A stretch of DNA of 54,445 nucleotides from QVMP01 sp047974325 (lineage in GTDB: Bacteria; Bacteroidota; Bacteroidia; Bacteroidales; Dysgonomonadaceae): assembly GCA_047974325.1 (NCBI GenBank), contig JBKECE010000236.1:1-54445 (forward strand). Reading direction: 5' to 3'. Made by a program: the position numbers and the translations under genes. The number at the start of each line of letters is the position of its first letter. The stretch's first letter is position 1. This document shows, piece after piece, positions 9,434 through 18,580 of this stretch. Under the pieces are notes generated by a model, which had not been told where the DNA came from, made no database searches, and worked only from the letters and a program-made list of their open reading frames with translations.

Positions 9434-12400
9434 TTAAAAGTTTACATCTATACCAAAATTAAATACTCGTTGTATTGGAAACCCACCGGTCTGATAACCA
9501 TTAATGAGCGCATTGCTGTAAGTTCCCGTTGTCTGGCGGGCTTCCGGGTTGATACCTTTATATCCGCCTGGCCACCAATATCCAAGATTCTGAATGGATG
9601 TATAAAGCCTCAGGCTTGAGAAAATGGTTGATTTTAAAATCTTTTTTGAAACTGTATATCCTATCGTGATGTCTCGCAATGCAATGTAAGATGCATCCTG
9701 AAGCGGATAATCGGTCAGATAATGTTTAATTCCATAATCATAATAAGGTGTTTTTCCGTTACCTGTATTTGTTTCACTTATCCAGCGACACACCACATAG
9801 TTTTTATTGTATTTGCGGGTTTCGTTATATAACTCATCCCGGTTAAATACTTTTCCACCCTGAGATCCTTGCAGAAGGACTGAAAGATCGAAATTCCGGT
9901 AATTTACATTATTGGTTATCCCCCATGTGAAATCGGGATACGGTGAACCTAAAGCAACACGGTCATCATCATTTATTTCACCATCATTATTGGTATTCTG
10001 CACTCTCAGTCCGCCCGATCTGTCAATCACGTAATGCGGATTATTGGCAACCTCTTCTTCTGAAGCCCACACACCGATAGTTTTGTATCCGTAAAATTGC
10101 ACCACAGGCTCTCCTACTTTTGCTATATACATTTCACCTTGATCCCCGTATGTTATTTGTTGCGACACACCACCGAGATCAAGCAATTTGTTTCTGTTCG
10201 CTGAAATGTTGAAAGATGTGTTCCATTCAACATTTTTACTTTTTATATTGTATGAAGTGAGCTCCACCTCTATACCCTGATTTCTGACCTTGCCTAGATT
10301 TGTCCAGACATTAGAATATCCGGTTATGGTGCTTATGTCTTTTTTGAACAGCAAACTTTTTGTTTTGGAATAGTATAAATCTACTGTGAGATTCAGCCTG
10401 TTTTTTAAGACAGCCAGATCTAACCCTAGGTTATATTCATTCGTTTGCTCCCACTGTAAATTAGGATTACCCAACGAGTTATTAAATAAATTGGCCATCC
10501 CGGCTGACACCGTACCTTGCCCTGTTCCCAATATATAATTGGCAGACTGCAATCTGTCCATGTTGGCATAGCTTTCTATTTTGTTCGTTCCGGTAATACC
10601 ATAGCTAGCACGGAGTTTCAATTGATCTATCCAATCGGCATGATCTTTCATAAATTTTTCTTCCGATAATCTCCATCCAAGAGAAATGGAGGGAAACCAT
10701 GCCCAAAGATTATTTGCTCCGAACTTAGAACTTCCGTCCGTACGCAATGAAGCAGATGCTAAATATTTGTCTTGATATGAATATATGGCACGTCCATAGA
10801 ACGAAGCCAAAGTTTCGTCCTCCATCCAAGTACCTGTATACTGTGTATCACTCTCAAACTGAGAAATGGTTCCGGCAGCATTCAATGTCTGGATATAATC
10901 TGTCGGAAAATCGTAGCCTAGAATTCCGGCCGTCTTATCAGTTATCTTCTGTGCCGAAAAACCTACCATCGCACTAAAATCATGTACTTTATTAAATTTT
11001 TTCTTGTAGTTCAATGTATTTTCTGTCAATAAAGTGATGTTGAGTCTGTTTTGATACAATCCTCTGCTGGTTTCACCGTCTTTTTTAGCATTCTTGGTTT
11101 GATAATAGTTCTTGTCCTGATAGATCAAATTGAAACTATTGGACGATTTGAAATCTAAATTTTTCATCAAATTGATAGAGATATACCCTGATCCGTTTAG
11201 ACGGTAGTCTTTTTGATCTCTGTATACATTATCCATGATGCTTTTCGGATTGTTATTACTGGTTCCATATGGGCTAGTAATCTCAGTCCGGGTTATAGTA
11301 TTTCCATTTTCGTCAACAGGGTTTAAAGGATCGACACCCGTATAAGTGGCATTATTAAACTGCCAACCGGAGGCATAAGAACCTACTGCATATCCGGTGA
11401 TGGCAGATGTTACGGCATTGTGCCTGACCGGCATAAATGATGGTGTTCGGTAAAAATCAATAAAATTTACCCCCGGACGTTCTGTTTTTGAATATGTAGG
11501 AGCCAGATTAATTCCAATGGAAACTCGTTTCGACAATTTTGTGTCTATCTTCGCCCTCAGATTAAGTTTCTGATATTCATTATTATACATTATGCCCTGA
11601 TCATTGGTTTGTGACGCAGAAACCATGTATTTTGTTTTTTTATCTCCACCCTGAATATTGAATTGGATGTTATTGATGCTAGAAGTCCTCAATGCTTCGT
11701 TTTGCCAATCAGTCGTATTGTCTTGAGATAAAACCCAAAGGGCAAAATCCTGTCTTGGCAAAGAGGTGGCTCCAGTCAATCGGGCTTCTTCAACCACCAT
11801 GCCTACATATTCCTGTGATGTCATTATCGGATGAAGTTTATAGGCATTTTTAACGCCCCAGTTCATTTTCAAGGAATATTTAGGTTTAGATTCTGTTCCA
11901 CTTTTAGTGGTTACAATAATCACCCCATTGGCCGCACGTGATCCATAAATTGCTGCAGAAGCAGCATCTTTCAAGACCTCAATGCTTTGAACATCGTTCA
12001 TATTGACAACTCCCAAACCATCTTCGAGAGGAAATCCGTCCACAATAACCAAAGGTGAGCTCTCAGCACTTACGGATGCTCCTGCCCGCACCCGCACTTC
12101 CGGTACAACTCCGACTTCCGATGTTGTATTCCTGATCGTTACACCGGCAACACGTCCTTGAAGAGCTTGATCGACACGTGAAACAGGAATATCTTCGAGC
12201 CCTTCGGTCTTGACTTTCGCAATGGAACCGGTAAGATGCGATTTTTGCTGTACTCCGTAACCAATAACCACAACTTCATCCAGCAATTTGCTATCTTCCA
12301 GTAGTGTAACATTAACTACGGATTGATTGCCGATTGCGACTTCTTGTGAGATGTATCCCGTATAGGAATACTTCAATTTGACATCCGAACGCACTTCTAT

Positions 12401-12628
12401 AGAATAATTTCCATCTATGTCGGTCAAAGTTCCCTGCGATGTGCCCACAACCAAAATGGTCACACCTATGAGTGGTTCATTTTTAGAATCCGTGACAGTT
12501 CCGTTTATTGTTTTTTTAGCACTGGGTTGTGCTTGTGTAGCTAAAATATCCGGTAAAGCGATAAAGAGCATTCCTAAAACAAGAAGTAGAAACTTTGTTT
12601 TAGTGATTAAGTAAATAATGTTTCTCAT
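9434..12628 (-). CDS. susC: SusC/RagA family TonB-linked outer-membrane transporter
   Basis: This 1064-residue outer-membrane channel imports oligosaccharides with TonB energy. Order of domains: signal peptide (about 1-33), carboxypeptidase-regulatory-like Ig domain (about 40-113, NGTVTDSKNEPLIGVTILV), the SusC signature LLDEVVVIGYG (about 115-125), plug domain to about 245 including VLKDAASAAIYGSRAANGVI, then a 22-strand barrel ending NFGIDVNF with a terminal Phe as expected for BAM-dependent insertion. No N-terminal STN domain is present, so it is a transporter without the sigma/anti-sigma signalling extension; this agrees with control by the HTCS. It pairs with the SusD gene downstream. 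Confidence 0.97.
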   Translation of the reverse strand: MRNIIYLITKTKFLLLVLGMLFIALPDILATQAQPSAKKTINGTVTDSKNEPLIGVTILVVGTSQGTLTDIDGNYSIEVRSDVKLKYSYTGYISQEVAIGNQSVVNVTLLEDSKLLDEVVVIGYGVQQKSHLTGSIAKVKTEGLEDIPVSRVDQALQGRVAGVTIRNTTSEVGVVPEVRVRAGASVSAESSPLVIVDGFPLEDGLGVVNMNDVQSIEVLKDAASAAIYGSRAANGVIIVTTKSGTESKPKYSLKMNWGVKNAYKLHPIMTSQEYVGMVVEEARLTGATSLPRQDFALWVLSQDNTTDWQNEALRTSSINNIQFNIQGGDKKTKYMVSASQTNDQGIMYNNEYQKLNLRAKIDTKLSKRVSIGINLAPTYSKTERPGVNFIDFYRTPSFMPVRHNAVTSAITGYAVGSYASGWQFNNATYTGVDPLNPVDENGNTITRTEITSPYGTSNNNPKSIMDNVYRDQKDYRLNGSGYISINLMKNLDFKSSNSFNLIYQDKNYYQTKNAKKDGETSRGLYQNRLNITLLTENTLNYKKKFNKVHDFSAMVGFSAQKITDKTAGILGYDFPTDYIQTLNAAGTISQFESDTQYTGTWMEDETLASFYGRAIYSYQDKYLASASLRTDGSSKFGANNLWAWFPSISLGWRLSEEKFMKDHADWIDQLKLRASYGITGTNKIESYANMDRLQSANYILGTGQGTVSAGMANLFNNSLGNPNLQWEQTNEYNLGLDLAVLKNRLNLTVDLYYSKTKSLLFKKDISTITGYSNVWTNLGKVRNQGIEVELTSYNIKSKNVEWNTSFNISANRNKLLDLGGVSQQITYGDQGEMYIAKVGEPVVQFYGYKTIGVWASEEEVANNPHYVIDRSGGLRVQNTNNDGEINDDDRVALGSPYPDFTWGITNNVNYRNFDLSVLLQGSQGGKVFNRDELYNETRKYNKNYVVCRWISETNTGNGKTPYYDYGIKHYLTDYPLQDASYIALRDITIGYTVSKKILKSTIFSSLRLYTSIQNLGYWWPGGYKGINPEARQTTGTYSNALINGYQTGGFPIQRVFNFGIDVNF

Positions 12629-12734
12629 AGCAAACTATTTTTCATTTTTTGAATTATGTTCAATGATTTAATAAAGGTTCAATAACTGATATTTTCGATT
12701 TTACTCTGCCTCATCTTTATTCAAGTTTCTCCAA

Positions 12735-14621
12735 TCAATCCACATATAGTTTTTGTACGATGCTGACAGAATCGTTTCTAAACCTGACGATATAGAATGA
12801 ATGGTGAGGCACATCAATGCTGGCAACCGAATTACTTTGCATCTGAATAGATTTAAGAATAGTTCCATTCAATCTATAAATTGTAAAAACACCGGATTCT
12901 ATAGCTGATAAGGAAATAGAACCCGCGTCAACTGTAATTTTTGCAGTCGATTGTGAAATTCCTTTCTCTGTACTGACAATTGATGCCCCACTCTGCATTT
13001 TTCTATACGCCATTTGAGCATCATATAATGAGGCTGGCTCCAAACCTGACACATTTTGTCCTTCCACATATCCCACACTCAAGCCATCAATACCCGAAGC
13101 ATATACGTATCTTTTTATGTTTTGTGCCGTGCAACCTATTGCATAGTTCTGTCCGGTAGGTACTTTATCTAAATAGATGCCTCCATTGCCGACACTACAG
13201 TTCCAAAAAACACTGTTGGTTCCACCCCAACCATGTCCGCTGCCCAGATTTTGTCTGAGATACATTCCCATCTTATATTCGCCGTTCACATCATTAGGAT
13301 CTGCTCCGGTAGTTTCATTCACACATTTAACGTTATCAAATAATATTCCCTGAGCCCATAATCTGTGGCTTTCCGATATTTCGCCGGAAACATAGACGGA
13401 TGTCATATCCTTGACAACTATTCCGCTCACATTGCCTCCACCATTAGCGATGTAATGATGACGACCACCTTTTGCCCTGCAATTTTTATATAAAATCAAT
13501 TGCGAACGATGATAATTTTCATAATTGTATTGGTTGCCTCCAATGCGGCTACCGGAAGGACTAAAAGCTGAACAGCTTTCAATAGTGGAGCGTGTGACTG
13601 ATTGGGTTTTGATTCCCGCATGCACAAAACCACCCATGTTCACATCCTTAACCCAACTGTTTTCCAACGATCTCATAAAAACACAGTTTTGGTCAGGAGT
13701 AGTTGTATCCGAGCTTGCAGTACGGGAAAATTCAATACGCATATTTTCAAGCCCTACATTATAGGAAATAGCATTGTAAGAATTAGTCGTAACAAAGGTG
13801 TAGATATAGGCCTGGCTCAGAGATTTGTCTAATGTGTAGAATATAGGAGCATCGACAGTGATCTTGGTTCCTTCAATTTTTTTTATGTATCGGTGATATG
13901 ATATGTCTATCAGTGTGCTGTCCCAGGAGCTACCAGAAGTTGTGTTCCCTCCATATTTCAAGACTTCGAGCAGTGCATTTGTGGTTGGATATTTTATACA
14001 AATCAGATCTCCAACTTTGTAGCCAGTGACATTTTCGACATCAAAGCTATAATCGCCAGGCATTATCTTATTGGTAGTTATCAGTTTTTTGTTCAATTGA
14101 TTCGTCTCAGGACTACTACTTCCCCAATGATGTGCATTACGTCCCAAAACAATAATATTCTTTGCAACTCCGGAGGCATTTCTTGCATAGAGAATTGTCG
14201 ATGTTGCAGGATTATCTCCTTTATATGTTCCTCTGACAATAACTCCGGATGCTTCCACTTTCAATGATCCGTCAATGTAATATTTTCCGGGATTTATATA
14301 AACAATACCCCTAAAGCCGTCCGAGTTCAAAGACATTTTGCTAACCGAATCTATTGCAGCCTGTATGACAGCAGTATGATCTGCCGCTGTATCAGTCAGC
14401 AAAGAAACGGTAACCGTTCTGTCGGGTAGATTTATTGAAGGTATATCCTCTCCATTTTTATATCCTGCATTACTAAAATCAGGAATCACAAATCCGTATG
14501 CATCTTGGTTATAAGTTAATTCTCCATTGCCGGATATTTTCACAAGGTCAGATTGCCATTGTGCTTTCAAAGGACATATTACAATAGATAATATACATAA
14601 AATACTGTAGACCTTTTTCAT
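12735..14621 (-). CDS. Secreted right-handed beta-helix protein with T9SS-like tail, candidate polysaccharide lyase
   Basis: About 628 residues from the chosen ATG at 14621 (MKKVYSIL); an ATG at 14657 would add 12 residues before the signal peptide. After the signal comes an N-terminal segment with IPDFSNAGYKNG, then a pectate-lyase-3-like beta-helix (FRGIVYINPGKYYIDG, LKVEASGVIVRGTY). It is a paralogue of the gene at 22767. Shared polar blocks are GRHHYI, SHRLWAQGILFDN, GSGHGWGG with VFWNC, and QNYAIGC. The last 70 residues (FTIYRLNGTILKSIQ... FYIVRF) resemble a type IX sorting domain, which the paralogue lacks. It follows a strong terminator and precedes SusC. Lyase activity is inferred only from fold and from the GH88 partner; a glycosidase is possible. 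Confidence 0.7.
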   Translation of the reverse strand: MKKVYSILCILSIVICPLKAQWQSDLVKISGNGELTYNQDAYGFVIPDFSNAGYKNGEDIPSINLPDRTVTVSLLTDTAADHTAVIQAAIDSVSKMSLNSDGFRGIVYINPGKYYIDGSLKVEASGVIVRGTYKGDNPATSTILYARNASGVAKNIIVLGRNAHHWGSSSPETNQLNKKLITTNKIMPGDYSFDVENVTGYKVGDLICIKYPTTNALLEVLKYGGNTTSGSSWDSTLIDISYHRYIKKIEGTKITVDAPIFYTLDKSLSQAYIYTFVTTNSYNAISYNVGLENMRIEFSRTASSDTTTPDQNCVFMRSLENSWVKDVNMGGFVHAGIKTQSVTRSTIESCSAFSPSGSRIGGNQYNYENYHRSQLILYKNCRAKGGRHHYIANGGGNVSGIVVKDMTSVYVSGEISESHRLWAQGILFDNVKCVNETTGADPNDVNGEYKMGMYLRQNLGSGHGWGGTNSVFWNCSVGNGGIYLDKVPTGQNYAIGCTAQNIKRYVYASGIDGLSVGYVEGQNVSGLEPASLYDAQMAYRKMQSGASIVSTEKGISQSTAKITVDAGSISLSAIESGVFTIYRLNGTILKSIQMQSNSVASIDVPHHSFYIVRFRNDSVSIVQKLYVD

Positions 14622-14737
14622 CGTTCGGTTTTTTAGTTTAAGGTTAATACTTTCCACAAAAGAATAGAATAATCAAGTCTGCTACTTGTTGAAATCAATC
14701 AAACAGTTATAAAAATGATTCTTTTTAAAAAAAAAGA

Positions 14738-14769
14738 CAGCTATACGCCTCTGTAGAAGTGAATAGCTG
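14738..14769 (-). terminator. Intrinsic terminator of the PUL enzyme operon
   Basis: On the minus strand a 7-bp stem CAGCTAT/ATAGCTG (14763-14769 with 14738-14744) is followed by TCTTTTTTTTTTAAAA, a run of ten T. It lies 37 bp after the stop of the GH2 gene at 14807 and about 117 bp before the next gene start. It separates the five-enzyme transcript from the beta-helix/SusC/SusD transcript. Confidence 0.8.
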
Positions 14770-14806
14770 CCGTAAAAGAAACTTTTATGTAAGGTGCCTT
14801 TCTTTT

Positions 14807-17281
14807 TTATTTGATATCAATAAAAACGGTTTTGAGATTTTCGGATTTGACCGCAATTTTAGATTCTCCCCCATTCTTTAATAATCCAATTTTAGCCCGT
14901 CCGTTATAAGTCTGTACTTTTCTGGAACCGATAGATGTTCCAAGATTGTCCAATAGCGTGCCATCACCAATAGCTTCAAACTCTATGAAATTCTGTGCAT
15001 CCAGACACACAACATCATTGGCATCTCTTAGCTCGGCTTCGATCCAAACTTTTCCATTGCCTGCATCGGACGATTTAAGCGCAATCCGAAATGCTTTACC
15101 CCACTGCCGGGTTTCATACTCAAAACTGATTTGATCCATTACGGTTGTTTTGTTTTTACCTCTCACTGCAATTGCTTTCAACGTATTTATACCTGAAATA
15201 AAAGGTGTTTCCCAACGCAACCCTGATGCCGGAAAATCTGTGATATCCCTTTTCTTTTTGCCCAAACTGACACCATTCAATATTAACTCAACTTCATCGC
15301 AGTTAGAATATATTTTGACTGTTTTGGCTTCATTTTCTTTTCCCCATCGTGTTGGCCACGTATGTCCATAGATATGTACCATCGGCTTGTCTGCCCAATA
15401 AGATTGAAATACATAGAATGATTCTTTAGGCGTAAGATCCCTTTCCACAACTCCCTTCTGATTTACATAAGGAACCGGATTGTCGGGACGAACAGGCGTT
15501 GAGAAATCTTTGAATGGCCAGTAAGCAGCTCCGGTGAGCCAAGGCATATCTTCCTGCTCCTTCAAATGCCAATCTATCAGATCGCAGATATATGATTCAC
15601 TCCAATCTCCATCTTTCGAAGCACGTGCTGTGCCACCATACAGTGACGCGTCACCAGCTCTCTCATCGGCTTTAATCCCACTGCTGTTTATCTTGTCCAG
15701 ATTGATATACGGGTCTTCCGAATGGCGACGCGCATGGCTGTCACCACCCCATTCCACATGTAGAAAATGTTTTACCTTCTGCATTTCATTATAAGATGCA
15801 TTTTTATAATCGGTATAGACACCTCTATACCATCCTGCCCAAATGGATGGAGAATAGACATCTACAATATCTTTACAGAAATCGCAACGACGAATACTGG
15901 TCAATCGAGAGTGATCTAACTGATGAGAAAGGTCATGCAGTTCTTTCATAAATGCACGTATCTTGGGCTCTTCAAATTCCGGAAAATCGTTTGGCCAATC
16001 GTTTTCATTTCCCAATCCCCAAAGGATTACAGATGGGTGATTTCTGTGCTGAACAATCATATTTGTCAACATCCTTTTTGCCTGAGCCTGGTATTTCTCA
16101 CCACCAAGACCACCTCTGCACCACGGTATTTCTTCCCACACAAGTATTCCCAAACGGTCACATTGCTCCAACACGATCCGCGATTGCTGATAATGACCTA
16201 AACGAATAAAATTGACACCCATTTCTTTCATCAGTTCCATTTCTTTGACTATTTGCTCTTCGGTCATTGCAGCAGTAACTCCGGCATGATCTTCGTGGCG
16301 ATGAGTTCCTCTCAGCAAGAGACGTTGTCCGTTCAGATGAAACGGTCCTTTTTCTATAAATTCGAAATGACGAAAACCAAAAACTTCCTGTGTCGTCATT
16401 GTTCCTTTGTCCGAAGATAAAGTCAACTCACACGTATACAAGTTTGGATTCTTTGGCGACCACAGCAAAGGTTTCGCTATGTCGAAGGATAAGAGTTCGC
16501 CATCTTTTATTATATCATACGATTTTGTTTCGTTTTTAATAATTTTTCCTTCTGGATCTATAAGTCTAATGTTTACAGATCCTCCCACTGGCTTAGCTGT
16601 TGACGTGAAACCGGCATTCACTGTTAGCATACCTTTCATTCCTTTTGCATCAACCGATGCATCGGTGTGCACATACGAAAAAGCCATACTTGGCGTATAC
16701 ACCAGATTTAAATAGCGATAGATTCCTCCATAAAGGTTAAAATCTGACAGATCGGAAGGGATCATTTCCGCATCACGGCTATTATCACAGCGAATGCTCA
16801 AAGGAATTTTACCGCCAAATCGTTCCGAATCTTTATTTTCCTGAAAACGCTTTATTGCATCAGTTATATCAACACTCCATTCATCATAGCCTCCTACATG
16901 ATCAGCCACTTTTTCGGTGTATATATAAACCTCTGTTTTTTGGCCTGCTCCTTCAAAATAAAGGATTGTGCGTCCATCAGCATACGGATTCTTGACTTCC
17001 AACTGCGTCTTATACCATCCCGGACCCTGATAATAGTTGACATCAGGATCAACAGCATCTTGTGCATTGAAACAATGTGGCAATGAAACATTTACCCATA
17101 AAGGGACTTCCTCAGAAGAACCTTTTTCCACAGGACGCACCGCTTCCCAGATATTTCCAATGTCTTCTTTCAAAAAGAGCCACCCCTCGTTTAACCTTAT
17201 TTTTTTTTCATAATTTATCTGAGCAAATATCTGCATGGTAAATCCCAACAGGATGCTCAACACTAAACACTTCCTTCTCAT
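14807..17281 (-). CDS. Glycoside hydrolase family 2 (beta-galactosidase/beta-glucuronidase type)
   Basis: This 824-residue exported enzyme hydrolyses a beta-linked galactose, glucuronic acid or similar sugar with retention. Signal peptide 1-20 (QIFA/Q). Sugar-binding jelly roll about 25-195, Ig-like domain about 200-305, TIM barrel about 310-600, then C-terminal Ig-like domains. The family signature NFIRLGHYQQS lies at 357-367; acid/base Glu is E426 in WGLGNEN, nucleophile Glu is probably E510 in HVEWGGD. WWG-type binding segments are present around GWY. It is the last gene of the enzyme operon, followed by the terminator at 14738-14769. Galactosidase versus glucuronidase activity cannot be decided; the acidic-substrate context leaves both open. 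Confidence 0.9.
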   Translation of the reverse strand: MRRKCLVLSILLGFTMQIFAQINYEKKIRLNEGWLFLKEDIGNIWEAVRPVEKGSSEEVPLWVNVSLPHCFNAQDAVDPDVNYYQGPGWYKTQLEVKNPYADGRTILYFEGAGQKTEVYIYTEKVADHVGGYDEWSVDITDAIKRFQENKDSERFGGKIPLSIRCDNSRDAEMIPSDLSDFNLYGGIYRYLNLVYTPSMAFSYVHTDASVDAKGMKGMLTVNAGFTSTAKPVGGSVNIRLIDPEGKIIKNETKSYDIIKDGELLSFDIAKPLLWSPKNPNLYTCELTLSSDKGTMTTQEVFGFRHFEFIEKGPFHLNGQRLLLRGTHRHEDHAGVTAAMTEEQIVKEMELMKEMGVNFIRLGHYQQSRIVLEQCDRLGILVWEEIPWCRGGLGGEKYQAQAKRMLTNMIVQHRNHPSVILWGLGNENDWPNDFPEFEEPKIRAFMKELHDLSHQLDHSRLTSIRRCDFCKDIVDVYSPSIWAGWYRGVYTDYKNASYNEMQKVKHFLHVEWGGDSHARRHSEDPYINLDKINSSGIKADERAGDASLYGGTARASKDGDWSESYICDLIDWHLKEQEDMPWLTGAAYWPFKDFSTPVRPDNPVPYVNQKGVVERDLTPKESFYVFQSYWADKPMVHIYGHTWPTRWGKENEAKTVKIYSNCDEVELILNGVSLGKKKRDITDFPASGLRWETPFISGINTLKAIAVRGKNKTTVMDQISFEYETRQWGKAFRIALKSSDAGNGKVWIEAELRDANDVVCLDAQNFIEFEAIGDGTLLDNLGTSIGSRKVQTYNGRAKIGLLKNGGESKIAVKSENLKTVFIDIK

Positions 17282-17304
17282 GCTTCTTAAGTTATCTTCA
17301 ATCC

Positions 17305-18570
17305 TTAAAATATTTTACCCGTCGATTCTAATTTTTGTTTTCTCAACAATGCCTCCAGAAAATAATAATCGGCATAAACTAACGGTGCATCAATTTCCGA
17401 ATTTCCGGGTTTTGAACCTGTGCTATGCAACAATAGAAAACCCTTGTTTTCACTCTCCTTAGAACGATAGTTCTTTGTTATATTCTCTAGAATTGTATTT
17501 GCCCATTTCAAATATTTGCCAGCATTGGACTTATCATATAAGCTAAGCTCGTATAAGGCAGATGCCGTGCAAGTTGCTGCAGACACATCTCGTGGTTCAT
17601 TAGGAATGCCCGATGCATTATAGTCCCAATAGGGAATCAGATCTTCGGGTAAATTAGGATGTGTGAATATATAGTTTGCCACATGTTTAGCTTGTTCCAG
17701 AAACTCAGATTTGCCCGTTTCTCTGTAACACATTGTATAACCATAAATAGCCCATGCCTGACCTCTGGACCAAGCTGATTCATCAGAATATCCCTGATGC
17801 GTATACCTACCTCTTGCCAAACCGGTTATTGTATCATAATCAACAACATGATAGGTACTATAATCATCTCTGAAATGATTTTTCATAGTTGTTTGTGCGT
17901 GACTGACTGCAATGTTATAATATATGCTGTCACCTGTAACTCTAGTTGCCCAAAACAGCAACTCCAAATTGAGCATATTGTCAATGATGACAGGATAAGA
18001 CCACTTTTCTTTGTTGAAATCCCATGAACGGATGCATCCGATTTTGGGATTAAATCTCTTGCTCAATGTTTTTGCCGATTGTATAAGGACTTCCTTATAA
18101 GCAGAATCTCCTGTCAGCCTGTATCCGTTGCCATAACTGCAATACATCTTAAAACCCATATCATGAGTCTTATCATTTTTTTTCTCCCGTTCTAATAGAA
18201 TCGTTTGATGGTGTGCCAGTTTTTTCCATTTCTCATCTTTAGTATATTCATACATATACCAAAGTTCACCCGGAAAGAAACCACTGCACCAATCTTTTGA
18301 AGGAACCATTATCAATGATCCGTCCACTTCGAGAGAACGAGGATTTGTGAGTTCGCTCCATCCGCCTTCGGCTCTTTCGTGTATACTTTTGTCGGATTCG
18401 TTTGCAATGGCCAGTTTCAGTTCGTCCATAGCATAAACCAATTGCCGTGAAGCAAAATCAAAATTGTTTCTTACAATATTGTTATCAACATTCGCTGCAT
18501 CTTTTTTACACGAAAAAAAGAAAACCGAAATAATGCCAATGAAGAGAATTTTCTTATTCATACTTTTCAA
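17305..18570 (-). CDS. GH88-like unsaturated glucuronyl hydrolase, lipoprotein
   Basis: This 421-residue enzyme removes a 4,5-unsaturated uronic acid from the non-reducing end of oligosaccharides made by polysaccharide lyases, by hydration of the double bond. It has an (alpha/alpha)6-barrel layout: DWCSGFFPGELWYMYEYT (93-110), THDMGF with D137, VIIDNMLNLELLFWA with D197, and GYSDESAWSRGQAWAIYGY (260-278). D137 and D197 match the paired catalytic aspartates of Bacillus UGL (D88, D149). The N-terminus ends FFFSC-KK, a plausible lipobox. A second ATG at 18561 is possible. It sits 10 bp after GH95 and 23 bp before GH2. Its presence implies that a lyase acts on the same glycan. Confidence 0.9.
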   Translation of the reverse strand: MKSMNKKILFIGIISVFFFSCKKDAANVDNNIVRNNFDFASRQLVYAMDELKLAIANESDKSIHERAEGGWSELTNPRSLEVDGSLIMVPSKDWCSGFFPGELWYMYEYTKDEKWKKLAHHQTILLEREKKNDKTHDMGFKMYCSYGNGYRLTGDSAYKEVLIQSAKTLSKRFNPKIGCIRSWDFNKEKWSYPVIIDNMLNLELLFWATRVTGDSIYYNIAVSHAQTTMKNHFRDDYSTYHVVDYDTITGLARGRYTHQGYSDESAWSRGQAWAIYGYTMCYRETGKSEFLEQAKHVANYIFTHPNLPEDLIPYWDYNASGIPNEPRDVSAATCTASALYELSLYDKSNAGKYLKWANTILENITKNYRSKESENKGFLLLHSTGSKPGNSEIDAPLVYADYYFLEALLRKQKLESTGKIF

Positions 18571-18580
18571 CTATATATAA

